Assembly (NCBI RefSeq): GCF_007744075.1
Contig: NZ_CP036266.1
Coordinates: forward strand, 6,747,248 to 6,811,247
Length of the DNA stretch: 64,000 nt
DNA from: Gimesia chilikensis
GTDB taxonomy: Bacteria; Planctomycetota; Planctomycetia; Planctomycetales; Planctomycetaceae
Direction of reading: 5' to 3'
Below, in pieces: positions 1-8,677 of this stretch; the stretch's first letter is position 1; each line of letters begins with the position of its first letter. The position numbers were made by a program, and so were the translations under genes. The notes beneath the pieces were generated by a model. It saw nothing but the letters and a program-made list of their open reading frames with translations, was not told the origin of the DNA and ran no database searches.

Positions 1-1
1 A

Positions 2-1186
2 CAGCAGAAACTTCTCAGACTCAGAATTAAGAAGTCAAAATTAAAATCAGATATGCCTGATAATGTAGCCGTTGATGATTCAGCACATGAACTGGAGAAT
101 GTTGGCAAACAATTGAGTCAACTGGTGAGAGGGGCAGCGTTTCTGACGTTTCTCTGTTGTAACTGGTTTGTCTGGTCTGATGTCTTACCCGCATTACAGA
201 TATTCGATCGCGTTGAGCTCTGGAATATTACTGAAATGTCAAATCAGCAGATGCAGACTGCCGATGGCAAAACCATTACTGAGCAGGTCCCGCAGATTGT
301 CCCCATTACTTTGGCCGATTTATTTTTGAGCATCATTGCCATACTCGGCACTTATGTTGCGACAAAAACACTCCCGGGCTTATTGGAAATATCTATCCTG
401 GGGCGATTGCCTATCGATACTGCGATGCGGCATGTCATCATCATGGTAAGTCGTTATATCGTAAGTTTGGCAGGGTTTATTCTGGCCTGCCATTTAGTCG
501 GAATCAAATGGTCCAGTGTGCAATGGCTGGCTGCAGCGATGACGGTCGGACTTGGCTTTGGATTACAGGAGATCTTCGCGAATCTGGTTTCGGGTTTAAT
601 CATTCTCTTTGAGCAACCGATTCGAATTGGAGATACAGTGACCGTTAACGGAGTCACCGGCACAGTGACGCGGATGCAAATCCGGGCTACAACCGTTACC
701 GATTATGATCGTAAAGAATCAATTATCCCCAATAAACGATTCATTACCGAAGACGTAGTCAACTGGACTCTATCTGATCCGATTACGCGTTTTGTGATTC
801 CTGTTGGCATCTCATACGACTGTGACCCATCGACTGCGAGGGAGCTGTTGTTGAAAGTCGCCAGAAACCATCCACTCGTTTTGAATGAACCTCGCACGTC
901 TGCACTTTTCAAGGGATTCGGTGACAGCACCCTTGATCTGGAATTGCGTGTTTTCATTGGAAAGAGAGACGACTATTCAATCGTATTGCACGATTTGAAT
1001 GTTGCTATCAAACAGGTATTCCAAGAGGCTGGTATCGAAATTGCATTTCCCCAACAGGATTTGCACATTCGCACATTTACAGATTCCGTTTCTTTTGAAG
1101 CAGCCGAGCAAGGTTCGCAGCATAAGAAAAATGCTGCACCAGACATGACAGCACATAGAGAAGACGGCCTGGCAGATGCGGCATAA
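2..1186 (+). CDS. MscM/MscK-type mechanosensitive channel, C-terminal part
   Basis: Integral-membrane channel of the MscS superfamily that would gate under membrane tension and release solutes. The first ATG is at 53, but the frame is open to the left edge, and the homologous region begins well inside an MscM (YjeP)-like protein, so this is probably the last third of a protein of about 1,000 residues. From the ATG: hydrophobic segments near residues 28-46, 85-105 and 130-150, then the pore helix and MscS core with GLGFGLQEIFANLVSGLIIL at about 168-187 and the beta-domain motif FEQPIRIGDTV. Residues after about 340 are polar and not conserved. In frame 1 the first bases read TAETSQTQN then stop, so a frameshift near base 28 cannot be excluded. 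It is the only gene here resembling core chromosome. The family call is firm; the N-terminus is unknown. Confidence 0.9.
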   Translation, partial: QQKLLRLRIKKSKLKSDMPDNVAVDDSAHELENVGKQLSQLVRGAAFLTFLCCNWFVWSDVLPALQIFDRVELWNITEMSNQQMQTADGKTITEQVPQIVPITLADLFLSIIAILGTYVATKTLPGLLEISILGRLPIDTAMRHVIIMVSRYIVSLAGFILACHLVGIKWSSVQWLAAAMTVGLGFGLQEIFANLVSGLIILFEQPIRIGDTVTVNGVTGTVTRMQIRATTVTDYDRKESIIPNKRFITEDVVNWTLSDPITRFVIPVGISYDCDPSTARELLLKVARNHPLVLNEPRTSALFKGFGDSTLDLELRVFIGKRDDYSIVLHDLNVAIKQVFQEAGIEIAFPQQDLHIRTFTDSVSFEAAEQGSQHKKNAAPDMTAHREDGLADAA

Positions 1187-2090
1187 TATTGACCTTCCAC
1201 CGCGAATGTCGACAGTCTTATCACTCAATGATTATGTCAATCATGAGTGATAGCAGATTACACTATTCCAGCAATCATCCGTGACAAAAATGACCAAGCC
1301 GGGACATCTGGATTCCCAGATGTCCCAGCTTGTATTTGATGGTGGCCAGTTGCATCTGGCTCACGTGTACGAGAGTAGCTTTGAATCTTTTTGCGGAGCT
1401 ATTTCCGTCAAACCGGTTCTCTGATCAGCATCAATCTAGCACAAAATCAGAATCTTCAATTCCGGATGATCTCCTGGTCCTACGAAAAAAGGGTCAAAAG
1501 CGGTCTTGTACAATAAAAAGCGGAGAGAGGGGGATTCTCTGACCGCTGAATTGTTGCCGGGTTTCCCATGTGTTTGAGACTATAATAATAGACTTATTCT
1601 ATCAAACGTCAAGAACTTTTATCAGGAATTAATTCATTTAAGGCAAAAACGAATGCCACAAAACTGCCACAAATATTATGAGCAACTTGATAGTATAGTA
1701 GAACCACTCTCTCGCCAGCTATGACCGGTTGGCCGTGCGCAGTTCGTTATCTCCAACAGTGAATTCATCCCGAAATCAATTTCCCAATATGGAAGAGTCA
1801 TTTCAGACGGTGATGATTCACTGTGTTTCGTTGCCGAACGGACTGCATTTTTCTCAGGCGTGAGAACTCGCGCAACAATATCAGGATTTCATAATAAACA
1901 GCACAGTCGGTTCATTATTAATTGCTATTTACTTTAGTTGTTTGTTGAATTATGCAGAGTCCCCAGTACTGCAACAATGCAAACATCAAAACAATATCTG
2001 CTAAGATTGATACTACCCAATTACCAGTCGAGTTAAGAGTTGCGATAGCCCAAGACTGGCGGACTCCCAAAGAGTGAATTATGCGGCCAG
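1187..2090. other. gene-free stretch at the possible island edge
   Basis: About 900 bases without a convincing gene. The short open frames here have no recognisable domain, no good ribosome binding site and no planctomycete-like product. The stretch is AT-rich between 1560 and 1700, includes a pair of close ACTGCCACAA/TGCCACAA-type words near 1650-1675, and carries the tRNA-Ser-like segment listed separately. Position 2050-2090 is probably the outer end of IS3 debris. Confidence 0.5.
1520..1536 (-). other. tRNA-Ser 3'-end-like segment, possible att site
   Basis: Read on the minus strand these 17 bases are AATCCCCCTCTCTCCGC, the usual T-arm/acceptor end of a bacterial tRNA-Ser gene without the rest of the tRNA. 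Integrases that insert at tRNA 3' ends leave exactly such a stub at one island boundary. A weak dyad (AGCGG...CCGCT) surrounds it and could be a chance explanation. No integrase gene is seen in the window, so this is a suggestion only. Confidence 0.35.
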
Positions 2091-2262
2091 TTATTGAGTG
2101 TATATTCTCTCGAACTGGTCGGGACATTGATAGTTTAATGTTTGATGTAAACGTTTTGAATTGTAGAACGTTTCGATGTAGCGGAACAGGGCCGAATGTT
2201 TTCGCTTGCGATTATAAATCGTTTCGATGTAGACAAAGACGCTCAATCGCGCTGTCTGACGA
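2091..2262 (-). pseudogene. IS3-family transposase tail, doubled remnant
   Basis: Minus-strand reading gives two successive versions of the C-terminal end of an IS3 orfB transposase: first VYIETIYNRKRKHSAL, then RYIETFYNSKRLHQTLNY followed by QCPDQFE and a stop. Each matches the characteristic YIE-x-FYN-x-KR-x-H end of that family, so two different copies have recombined. The frame is continuous with the ATPase fragment just upstream (2271-2391), so a chimeric reading frame results. Not functional. Confidence 0.7.
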
Positions 2263-2270
2263 GTTGTGTA

Positions 2271-2391
2271 CCGTTTGGCCAACTCGCGCACCTCCCCCAA
2301 GGATAGTCGTTCAGGATCATAGTGGATGCAAATTTGGTCCTGACTCATGCCCTTGTTGTCCGTCGCATGGGTGGTCTCGATCCCTTCCTTT
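2271..2391 (-). pseudogene. P1B metal ATPase N-terminal fragment, distal piece
   Basis: Minus-strand translation contains SQDQICIHYDPERLSLGEV, nearly identical in pattern to the N-terminal metal-binding-like domain of the intact ATPase at 29482-31938 (GQDQICIHFDPNRISLGEV). It continues in frame from the piece at 5069-5174 once the IS66 element and one copy of its target duplication are removed. After residues ELAKR the ATPase sequence stops abruptly and IS3 debris follows, so the catalytic part of the pump is gone. It is the remnant of a second copy of the ATPase found at 29.5 kb. Confidence 0.8.
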
Positions 2392-2470
2392 GTGTCCTTC
2401 CGGTAAGCGTGCATGATTGTTTTTTTAAATTCTGCTATCGTGAGCGGTTTCTCTTTTCAGGAGGTCGGCG

Positions 2471-2860
2471 ATGGCGAATCAGAATCAGCGTGCACTGCCC
2501 CCGGATCTGGCCAGGGTTCGGGAGCGACTGGCGGCGTGGCGGCAGACAAAACAGCCCGGGGCGCGGATTCCCGCCCCCTTGTGGAAAATGGCGGTCAGGC
2601 TGGCTGGCAAATATGGTGTGACACGCACCGCTCGGTCGTTGAAGCTTGACTACTATGCGTTGAAGAAGCGGGTTTTCCTGGCGGAAGGGCAGCCAGCGGA
2701 GAACGGCTCGGCATTTGTCGAATTACCGTCCGTCTCTGCCCCGGCTTCCGCATGCGTGATCGAGTGGGAGGACCATGCCGGAATTTTGCGGGTCCAACTG
2801 ACAGGTTATCAGGCCGCCGATATCGCGGTGGTGGGACGCAGCCTGCGAGGTTCAAACTGA
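2471..2860 (+). CDS. tnpA: IS66 TnpA accessory protein
   Basis: First gene of the IS66 element, a small protein of 129 residues with a helix-turn-helix-like region at about residues 38-60 (ARLAGKYGVTRTARSLKLDY-type pattern, seen as AVRLAGKYGVTRTARSLKL). TnpA proteins of this family are required together with TnpB and TnpC for transposition; their biochemical role is not well defined. GGAGGT lies just upstream of the ATG. The stop codon overlaps the tnpB start (TGATG at 2858-2862), implying translational coupling. Confidence 0.85.
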   Translation: MANQNQRALPPDLARVRERLAAWRQTKQPGARIPAPLWKMAVRLAGKYGVTRTARSLKLDYYALKKRVFLAEGQPAENGSAFVELPSVSAPASACVIEWEDHAGILRVQLTGYQAADIAVVGRSLRGSN

Positions 2861-3222
2861 TGCTGGCCATTACACCGCAGATGAAGATCCTGGTCGCCAC
2901 CCAACCGGCGGATTTTCGCAGGGGCATCGATGGGCTAACACGGTTATGCAAAGACACCCTGGGTGAAGACCCCTTCGCGGGGACGGTGTTTTGCTTTCGC
3001 AATCGCAGAAAGACGGCCATCAAGGTGCTGGTGTATGATGGCCAGGGTTTCTGGCTCTGTCACAAGCGTTTTTCCGAAGGGCGCCTTCACTGGTGGCCCG
3101 ATGCGCGAGATGCTGCCACGCAACGCCTGGCTGCTCATCAATTGTCGGTTCTGTTCTCGGCCGGCAACCCGGAGCGAACGGGAGCTGCCCCCGATTGGCG
3201 GCCCGTGGGCCCCCAGGCTTGA
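2860..3222 (+). CDS. tnpB: IS66 TnpB (Orf2) protein
   Basis: 120 residues, the usual TnpB length. The signature TQPADFRRGIDGL is at about residues 14-26 and LVYDGQGFWLCHKR at about 57-70, both diagnostic of the IS66 Orf2 family. The start chosen is the ATG overlapping the tnpA stop; an upstream in-frame start would duplicate tnpA sequence. The protein is an accessory factor of transposition encoded between tnpA and tnpC. Confidence 0.88.
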   Translation: MLAITPQMKILVATQPADFRRGIDGLTRLCKDTLGEDPFAGTVFCFRNRRKTAIKVLVYDGQGFWLCHKRFSEGRLHWWPDARDAATQRLAAHQLSVLFSAGNPERTGAAPDWRPVGPQA

Positions 3223-3325
3223 TTGTCGCATCAGACAATTGCTCTTGCCACGCTGCGATAATCAGGGTATTTCTTCACTGAGCGAACGGACTTGGAGGCT
3301 CTGTGTTTGCCACGGATGGTGGATC

Positions 3326-4981
3326 ATGAATCGGAAGAAACCGGAGGTCATGGAAGTGGATCACAAACGACTCCAGGATGTGGCGGACCGCGCCAGGCAA
3401 TCGCTGGCTCTTCAAGATGCGGAGTTGATCGAGCGGGTTTTTGAATCCTATGAATATGTGGCGGGCCTGATTCAAGAAAAGAACATGTCGATCGGCCGGC
3501 TGCAGAAGATGCTGTTCGGCGCGAAGACGGAGAAGACCAGACAGGTCGTGGGAAATTCTGATCAGGCCGATGCCGAGCCGAACTCCGGCAAATCCGTGGA
3601 GCATACCGGGGACGCGGGCGAAACCGAGTCCGACGAATCCGACAAAAAGCCGAACGGCAAACCACCTCCCAGAGGCCACGGTCGAAACGGAGCCGACGCG
3701 TATCGCGGAGCCGAGCAGATCGAAATTCCTCACCGCTCGCTTCACGTCGGCGATCCTTGTCCGGAATGCGGGAAGGGAACCCTCTATCAAAAGCCGCCCC
3801 GCACTGTGGTGCGGATCACAGGCCAGGCTCCGCTGGGTGCCAGGACCTATGCACTGGAACGCCTCCGCTGCGGTCTGTGCGGCGAGGTCTTCACGGCCGC
3901 GCTTCCCCAGGAAGCCAGCCGCGAGAAATACGATGCCAGGGCCGGTGCGATGATCGGCCTTTTAAAATATGGAAGCGGGCTTCCCTTCAACCGCCTCCAG
4001 GGCCTGCAGGGGAACCTGGAAATTCCTCTGCCGGCCTCGACTCAGTGGGATGTGGTTTCCACTTTTGCCCCTCTACTCAATCCGGCTTTCGAAGACCTCA
4101 TGCGAGAAGCCGCTCAGGGAACGATTCTCTACAACGACGACACAACCGTGAAGATTCTGACCCTGATGGGGGAACGCCGGATTCCCTTCGTGGACAATCC
4201 GGACCGCACCGGTCTGTTCACGTCCGGCGTGATTTCCACGCGGGATGGTCGCCGCATTGCGTTGTTTTTCAGCTCGCATCGGCACGCCGGCGAGAATCTG
4301 GCCGAGGTACTCAAGCAGCGCGCAGCCGAACTTGAGTCTCCGATCCAGATGTGCGATGCGCTCGCGCGGAACATGCCCCGGGAACTGGGGACGATCGTCG
4401 CCAACTGCCTGGCCCATGCCCGCCGGCAGTTCGTGGAGATTCACGATCTGTTTCCCGCAGAGTGCGGCCATGTGCTCGAAGCATTGAAGATCGTCTATAA
4501 AAATGATGCCGCTGCCCGGAAGGAGGGGCTGTCTTCCGAAGAACGTCTGGAGTTACATCAAGCCCACAGCCAACCGGCGATGACGGAATTGAAGAGTTGG
4601 CTGCATCGGCAGTTCGACGAAAAGCTCGTCGAGCCGAACTCGGCTCTGGGCACCGCCGTCAATTATCTGCTCAGACACTGGGAGAAGCTGACGCTCTTTC
4701 TGCACAAAGCCGGAGCCCCGCTGGACAATAACATCTGCGAGCGGGCTCTGAAAAAAGCGATCTGCCATCGCAAGAATTCGCTTTTCTATCGCACGCAAAA
4801 TGGGGCCCGCATCGGCGACATGTTCATGAGCCTGATCCACACCTGCGAGCTCAATCAGGCGAACCCCTTCGATTATCTCACCGAACTCTTCCGCCATCCC
4901 GGCGAAGTCGCCGCCCATCCCGAACGGTTCCTGCCCTGGAACTACCGCCAGACAATCGCTGAACTCCCCAACGCTGCTTGA
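3326..4981 (+). CDS. tnpC: IS66 TnpC transposase
   Basis: DDE transposase of the IS66 element, 551 residues from the ATG at 3326. The frame is open much further upstream, but that part overlaps tnpB in another frame and is not conserved. Order seen: N-terminal coiled region with the leucine-rich QKMLFGAKTEK motif, a charged linker, a zinc-finger-like CPECGKGTL and CGLCGEVF pair (about residues 150-200), then the DDE core with YNDDTTVKIL, the CLAHARRQF motif and the C-terminal PLDNNICERALK helix followed by the HRKNSLFYRTQNGA motif typical of IS66 transposases. No frameshift is visible. Confidence 0.92.
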   Translation: MNRKKPEVMEVDHKRLQDVADRARQSLALQDAELIERVFESYEYVAGLIQEKNMSIGRLQKMLFGAKTEKTRQVVGNSDQADAEPNSGKSVEHTGDAGETESDESDKKPNGKPPPRGHGRNGADAYRGAEQIEIPHRSLHVGDPCPECGKGTLYQKPPRTVVRITGQAPLGARTYALERLRCGLCGEVFTAALPQEASREKYDARAGAMIGLLKYGSGLPFNRLQGLQGNLEIPLPASTQWDVVSTFAPLLNPAFEDLMREAAQGTILYNDDTTVKILTLMGERRIPFVDNPDRTGLFTSGVISTRDGRRIALFFSSHRHAGENLAEVLKQRAAELESPIQMCDALARNMPRELGTIVANCLAHARRQFVEIHDLFPAECGHVLEALKIVYKNDAAARKEGLSSEERLELHQAHSQPAMTELKSWLHRQFDEKLVEPNSALGTAVNYLLRHWEKLTLFLHKAGAPLDNNICERALKKAICHRKNSLFYRTQNGARIGDMFMSLIHTCELNQANPFDYLTELFRHPGEVAAHPERFLPWNYRQTIAELPNAA

Positions 4982-5068
4982 GCCCCCGCCGCCAGCTGGC
5001 CCCCGCTTCCCAACCGGCTCACCAAAAAATCACACCGGAAAGATTTTGCACGCTCACCGGAAGGACAC

Positions 5069-5174
5069 CTTCCTTTGCGGTCAACAACTCGGTTAGTCGC
5101 TGAACACAGGCATCTCGTATATCCGACACACTGGGCAGAACCAGGTCAATATTTTTTCTCATCTTATCAGTCAT
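5069..5174 (-). pseudogene. P1B metal ATPase, start of gene cut by IS66
   Basis: Minus-strand ATG at 5174 begins MTDKMRKNIDLVLPSVSD, followed by RDACVQRLTELLTAKEG, which aligns residue for residue with the start of the intact ATPase at 29482 (MSAKTLIEIGLVLP, then RDACVLRLTELLTAKEG). At codon 36 the IS66 right end intervenes; the gene resumes at 2391. The original start lay 133 bases after the stop of the carbonic anhydrase-SulP gene (5308-7599), the same order as at 29-30 kb. Confidence 0.85.
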
Positions 5175-5307
5175 CGTACTGTCCTATTAAATTGATTCTT
5201 CGCTGATGCTGCGCCCATTCCGGTCTTAATCCGTTTCAAGCCGTCGCCGTTGTAATACCAGCCACGGCAAATTCGACAACGAATGTCGAAGCACCGACAA
5301 GTAGAAA

Positions 5308-7599
5308 CTATGCCGCTCTCGACCATTCGCAGTCATCACCGCCTACGTTGTCCTCGAACTGTTGGAAATTAGACGACTGCGGCGGCCGCGGGGGGGAGCT
5401 GTGAAACCTTGCGTGCAATGTATCCCAATCCAGCACGAGTGCGCCGCCCGTTGCTTGGTGCTGCTTTTCCCAATCCATCAAGTGTTGGAAGCAGGCGTGG
5501 TCGATGTAGCTCAAGCCTTTCAAGTCGATGTGCAGGACTGTACCCGACGGCACTGCTTCCAATGCCGCCGCCAACTTCGGCAGACGGATGAAGGTCGCCG
5601 AACCTTCCAGCACTAGCGTTCTACGATCACCGTCCGGGTCGCAGCGATGGGAAATTGAAAGCCTGGAAAACGTATAAATTAACTTTATGATAGAGAATCC
5701 GATTCCAACTAATACCCCTGTGAGCAAGTCCAGCGTCACCACAGCACAGGCCGTGACGACACAGATGATTCCCTCACTCCGACTTTCTTGCCACAACGCT
5801 CGAATCGCACGAATCCCTAGCAGTTTGACGCCGGTTAACACGAGTAGTGCGGCAAGAGCGGACGTAGGCAACATTCGAAGCAATTGGGGAAACAAGAGAG
5901 CAAATATCAGCAGCCATGCACCGTGAAACACTGCTGACCAACGGGTTCGAGCACCTGCATCAACATTGGCCGAACTGCGAACAATTACTCCTGCCATTGG
6001 CAACGCACCCATTAGTCCGCAGATAGCGTTGCCGACACCCTGAGCCGCTAACTCGCGGTCATAACGGGTCCGAGGGCCTTGATGCATTCGATCGACGGCG
6101 GCGGCAGTCAAAAGTGTTTGTGCACTCGTGACGAAGGCGACTATCAGTGCAACCTTCCAAACCGATGGACTAGTGAGAATCTCTGGGAGCGAACCAAAAT
6201 TAACCCATTTGACAGCCGCTCCCAAACTGTCAAACTCGACCCTCTCAATGGGTAGCGCCAGGAAGGCGGAAACAGCCGTTACAACAACGATCGACACGAT
6301 GACAGCCGGTACCGCCCTGAGTTTTTCCGGAACGATCCTCTTCCAGAACACCAGAATGAGCAGCGTGGCGGCACCAACGAGGGCAGCAGAAAGGTGCCCC
6401 GGGTGCCCATCGTGGCCGACGAAAACATGCGTCAGAGCCCGTGGAATGTTCACGAAGTTCACCAATGGATTTCGGTCGGGAGCATCGTCCAACGCGACAT
6501 GGAACTGCTGGGAGAAAATGACGGCCCCTATTCCCGCCAGCATGCCAAGTATGACAGCGGGTGACACGGCTCGAAACCACTGTCCGAGCCGCAGGAGTCC
6601 AGCGGCGAATTGAATCAATCCAGCCAGAAATACAACGACTCCTAACATCCCGATACCCTGTTTCTCGACAATGTCGAGCAGGATAACAATGAGCCCCGCC
6701 GCGGGCCCGCTCACCTGCAATGGGCTGCCGGCAATCAATCCTACCAGAATTCCGCCGATGATGCCGGTGATCAGACCGACTTCCGCTGGAACACCGCAGG
6801 CCTTGGCAATAGCCAGGCACAACGGTAGGGCAACCATAAAGACCACCAATGAAGATGGAATGTCGCTCTTAAGTACCTCGAACCATTTCGGAGGCTTAGC
6901 GACTCGCGAAGCCTTCGGCGATCCCATGTTTTCGGGCGACCGTGAACTCGTTTCAGAATCAGGCCGGTCCGCGTGGACAACCGGCGTCTCCGCTAACGGC
7001 GCGAAGGCTTTGCTTGCTTGATCGTAGGCGAGCACGTCTCCTGTTTCGAATCGCAAGACCCAGGCGTGCAGATGAAGGGTGCCGGCAGTCAAAGCAGCAG
7101 CGACCGCTGGATGTTTCGCCAGGTTTTCGACCTGTAAGAGTACGTTCCGCTCGACTGCTTTGTTCCACAAGGCAACTCCTTCTATACTGGGGTGTTCCCT
7201 CCGGATCGTCTCGCTAGTCTCAGCGACTCGGGCTAGCCACTCGTTCGTCTTGCACAGATTGACTGCTTTTTCCGGGTGCAGGATTGCACGAACTGAACCG
7301 CAATCATAATGCCCGCAGATAATGATGTCAGTCACACCAAGTGCGGAAACGGCGTATTCGATCGTAGCCATTTCACCGATCGGACCATCGCACGGATGAA
7401 CCAAATTGACCGCATTCCGTGTAACGAATAAGTTCCCTGGATCAGCCTGCATAAAGATATCGGGAAGGACGTGGGAGTCCGAGCACGTAATCAGAAACGC
7501 TTGTGGTTTTTGGCTCTGGGCGCTCCGCTCGTATTGTTCACGTCGTTCCCACAAGACATGGTTCTGGAAATGTTTCAGCCCCTCAATTAGTTTCTTCAT
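5308..7599 (-). CDS. beta-carbonic anhydrase-SulP bicarbonate/anion transporter fusion
   Basis: A 763-residue fusion. Residues 1-200 are a beta-carbonic anhydrase with zinc ligands visible as C39 (LITCSDSH, with D41) and H97/C100 (GHYDCG); it would interconvert CO2 and bicarbonate in the cytoplasm. Residues of about 245-640 are a SulP-family inner-membrane transporter (entry motif SGPAAGLIVIL; GLMGALPMAGVIVRSSANV), and residues of about 655-740 a STAS domain. The start at 7599 follows AAGGAACAGGA and matches the usual enzyme N-terminus (MKKLIEGLKHFQ); the frame is open to 7782 but that extension is not family-like. Most SulP-carbonic anhydrase fusions I know have the enzyme at the C-terminus; here it is N-terminal. 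A start of a P1B ATPase gene follows, a pairing repeated at 29 kb. Substrate bicarbonate is inferred. Confidence 0.9.
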   Translation of the reverse strand: MKKLIEGLKHFQNHVLWERREQYERSAQSQKPQAFLITCSDSHVLPDIFMQADPGNLFVTRNAVNLVHPCDGPIGEMATIEYAVSALGVTDIIICGHYDCGSVRAILHPEKAVNLCKTNEWLARVAETSETIRREHPSIEGVALWNKAVERNVLLQVENLAKHPAVAAALTAGTLHLHAWVLRFETGDVLAYDQASKAFAPLAETPVVHADRPDSETSSRSPENMGSPKASRVAKPPKWFEVLKSDIPSSLVVFMVALPLCLAIAKACGVPAEVGLITGIIGGILVGLIAGSPLQVSGPAAGLIVILLDIVEKQGIGMLGVVVFLAGLIQFAAGLLRLGQWFRAVSPAVILGMLAGIGAVIFSQQFHVALDDAPDRNPLVNFVNIPRALTHVFVGHDGHPGHLSAALVGAATLLILVFWKRIVPEKLRAVPAVIVSIVVVTAVSAFLALPIERVEFDSLGAAVKWVNFGSLPEILTSPSVWKVALIVAFVTSAQTLLTAAAVDRMHQGPRTRYDRELAAQGVGNAICGLMGALPMAGVIVRSSANVDAGARTRWSAVFHGAWLLIFALLFPQLLRMLPTSALAALLVLTGVKLLGIRAIRALWQESRSEGIICVVTACAVVTLDLLTGVLVGIGFSIIKLIYTFSRLSISHRCDPDGDRRTLVLEGSATFIRLPKLAAALEAVPSGTVLHIDLKGLSYIDHACFQHLMDWEKQHQATGGALVLDWDTLHARFHSSPPRPPQSSNFQQFEDNVGGDDCEWSRAA

Positions 7600-7889
7600 G
7601 TGAACATCCTGTTCCTTCGCCAAGATTGGGCAGAGGCAGACAGGCTGTGACTGCCCCGACTTAGTCCGGTTTGACTCGATCCGTGACCTAGAGGACTCTA
7701 AGGGACCGATGTATGTCAAGAGTGAGTAATAACCGACGACGTAACTTATACGACGGTCACAATTTACCAATGAGTGTCCCATCTCGTGAACGCGCGTGAC
7801 TAAACCGTTGTCAATGCGAGATGATTCGTATGAGATGGGGAAGCTTCACCGTCGAGTAGTACAGGACGATGGGCATCACCCAGACAACC

Positions 7890-8315
7890 TCAACAAAGTA
7901 GGATGCAGAGCACATGAAGACGGTCCCTAAGGGACAACACCGGTGCATCGGAAATTAGCTGCGCGATATTGGATGAGCCAATATACTGGTAGCAAAGATT
8001 GGCACCGACCATCGGCAAAACAGGATTTTCCTGGGAATCTCGATGGGTCTGTTGAATGCGCGTTGCCGGAAATGCTGTGAACTCATCACGAGATTCGCAC
8101 GGGCACTTGGGCTGAGAGGGTAGACCACCACCCGATGGTAACTTCTTAACCGGAATCGGGCAGCATGGCTCGTAATCTAAGTCACCGATCGATGCTTGCG
8201 AAGCTACCCCAAGAAATAATGACGAGAAGGGTTGAAAATGGAACGGGCAGGGTAACACCCCAACCGCTGTCGAGAAGATAAGAATAGTAATCAACCCGAT
8301 CCGCTGCATATGCAT
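7890..8315 (-). CDS. small exported Cys-containing protein of an efflux locus
   Basis: 141 residues. An N-terminal hydrophobic stretch (about residues 4-22, ending VLPCPFHF) looks like a signal peptide. The middle has paired cysteines (YEPCCPIP) and a CPC motif (PKCPCESRDEFTAFP); the C-terminus ends in CILLC. I do not recognise a named family. It resembles the other short exported Cys/His-rich proteins of this window in size, signal peptide and central CxC cluster, so a periplasmic metal-binding role is a reasonable guess. It lies 362 bases downstream of the TolC-type gene on the same strand. Real coding status is likely but not certain. Confidence 0.5.
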   Translation of the reverse strand: MHMQRIGLITILIFSTAVGVLPCPFHFQPFSSLFLGVASQASIGDLDYEPCCPIPVKKLPSGGGLPSQPKCPCESRDEFTAFPATRIQQTHRDSQENPVLPMVGANLCYQYIGSSNIAQLISDAPVLSLRDRLHVLCILLC

Positions 8316-8677
8316 CTACCCTTCTGTGAAGACGAAAATGAAGTCAATATATGCACATTAAATATTCAAGGCTATCATTTCATCGGTTGGATGGAAAGTG
8401 GGGGTTGAGTCTAAATTTGGCATTCTCGAGATTATCGTGTGCATACAACATTTTCCTTGCAAAAGCAAAAAACGCCGGGGCAACATTTAAGCAATCTGGC
8501 GGAATGGAAAGCCCACGGAAACGGCGCAAAATATTATTCTGGTGGGAACGAACTTTAGAGTAGAGTCACTCACGTAAGGTTGAGGGCAAGGTTAACTCAA
8601 TTTATCCATCACCACAATTTCTCCTTTCTGAAGAAGAACAAACAGTAGTGTTGCACGTCGACATTGCTCTGTTAGCT
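8316..8677. other. intergenic stretch between TolC-type gene and small exported protein
   Basis: About 360 AT-rich bases without a supported gene. It should hold the promoter of the minus-strand gene at 8315, but I see no clear -35/-10 pair. A short plus-strand frame at 8351-8563 has no signal or family features. Confidence 0.4.

Larger units (their letters stand above)
2392..5068 (+). mobile_element. complete IS66-family insertion sequence
   Basis: A 2,677-base element with three overlapping or closely spaced genes (tnpA, tnpB, tnpC), the full IS66 set. The ends are inverted repeats: the left begins GTGTCCTTCCGGTAAGCG at 2392 and the right end read on the other strand begins GTGTCCTTCCGGTGAGCG. 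The 8-base sequence CTTCCTTT lies directly outside both ends (2384-2391 and 5069-5076), the target duplication size expected for IS66. It interrupts a P1B ATPase gene. The frames look intact, so the insertion is probably recent. Confidence 0.93.

Noticed and set aside
1330..1542. 70-residue plus-strand frame
   Set aside because: No ribosome site, no domain, and it runs through the tRNA-like segment; treated as chance.
2963..3325. Long N-terminal extension of the IS66 tnpC frame
   Set aside because: It overlaps tnpB in another frame and has no family similarity; the start at 3326 gives a normal TnpC.
7600..7782. 61-residue extension of the carbonic anhydrase-SulP frame
   Set aside because: Not similar to the enzyme family and the ATG at 7599 has a good ribosome site.
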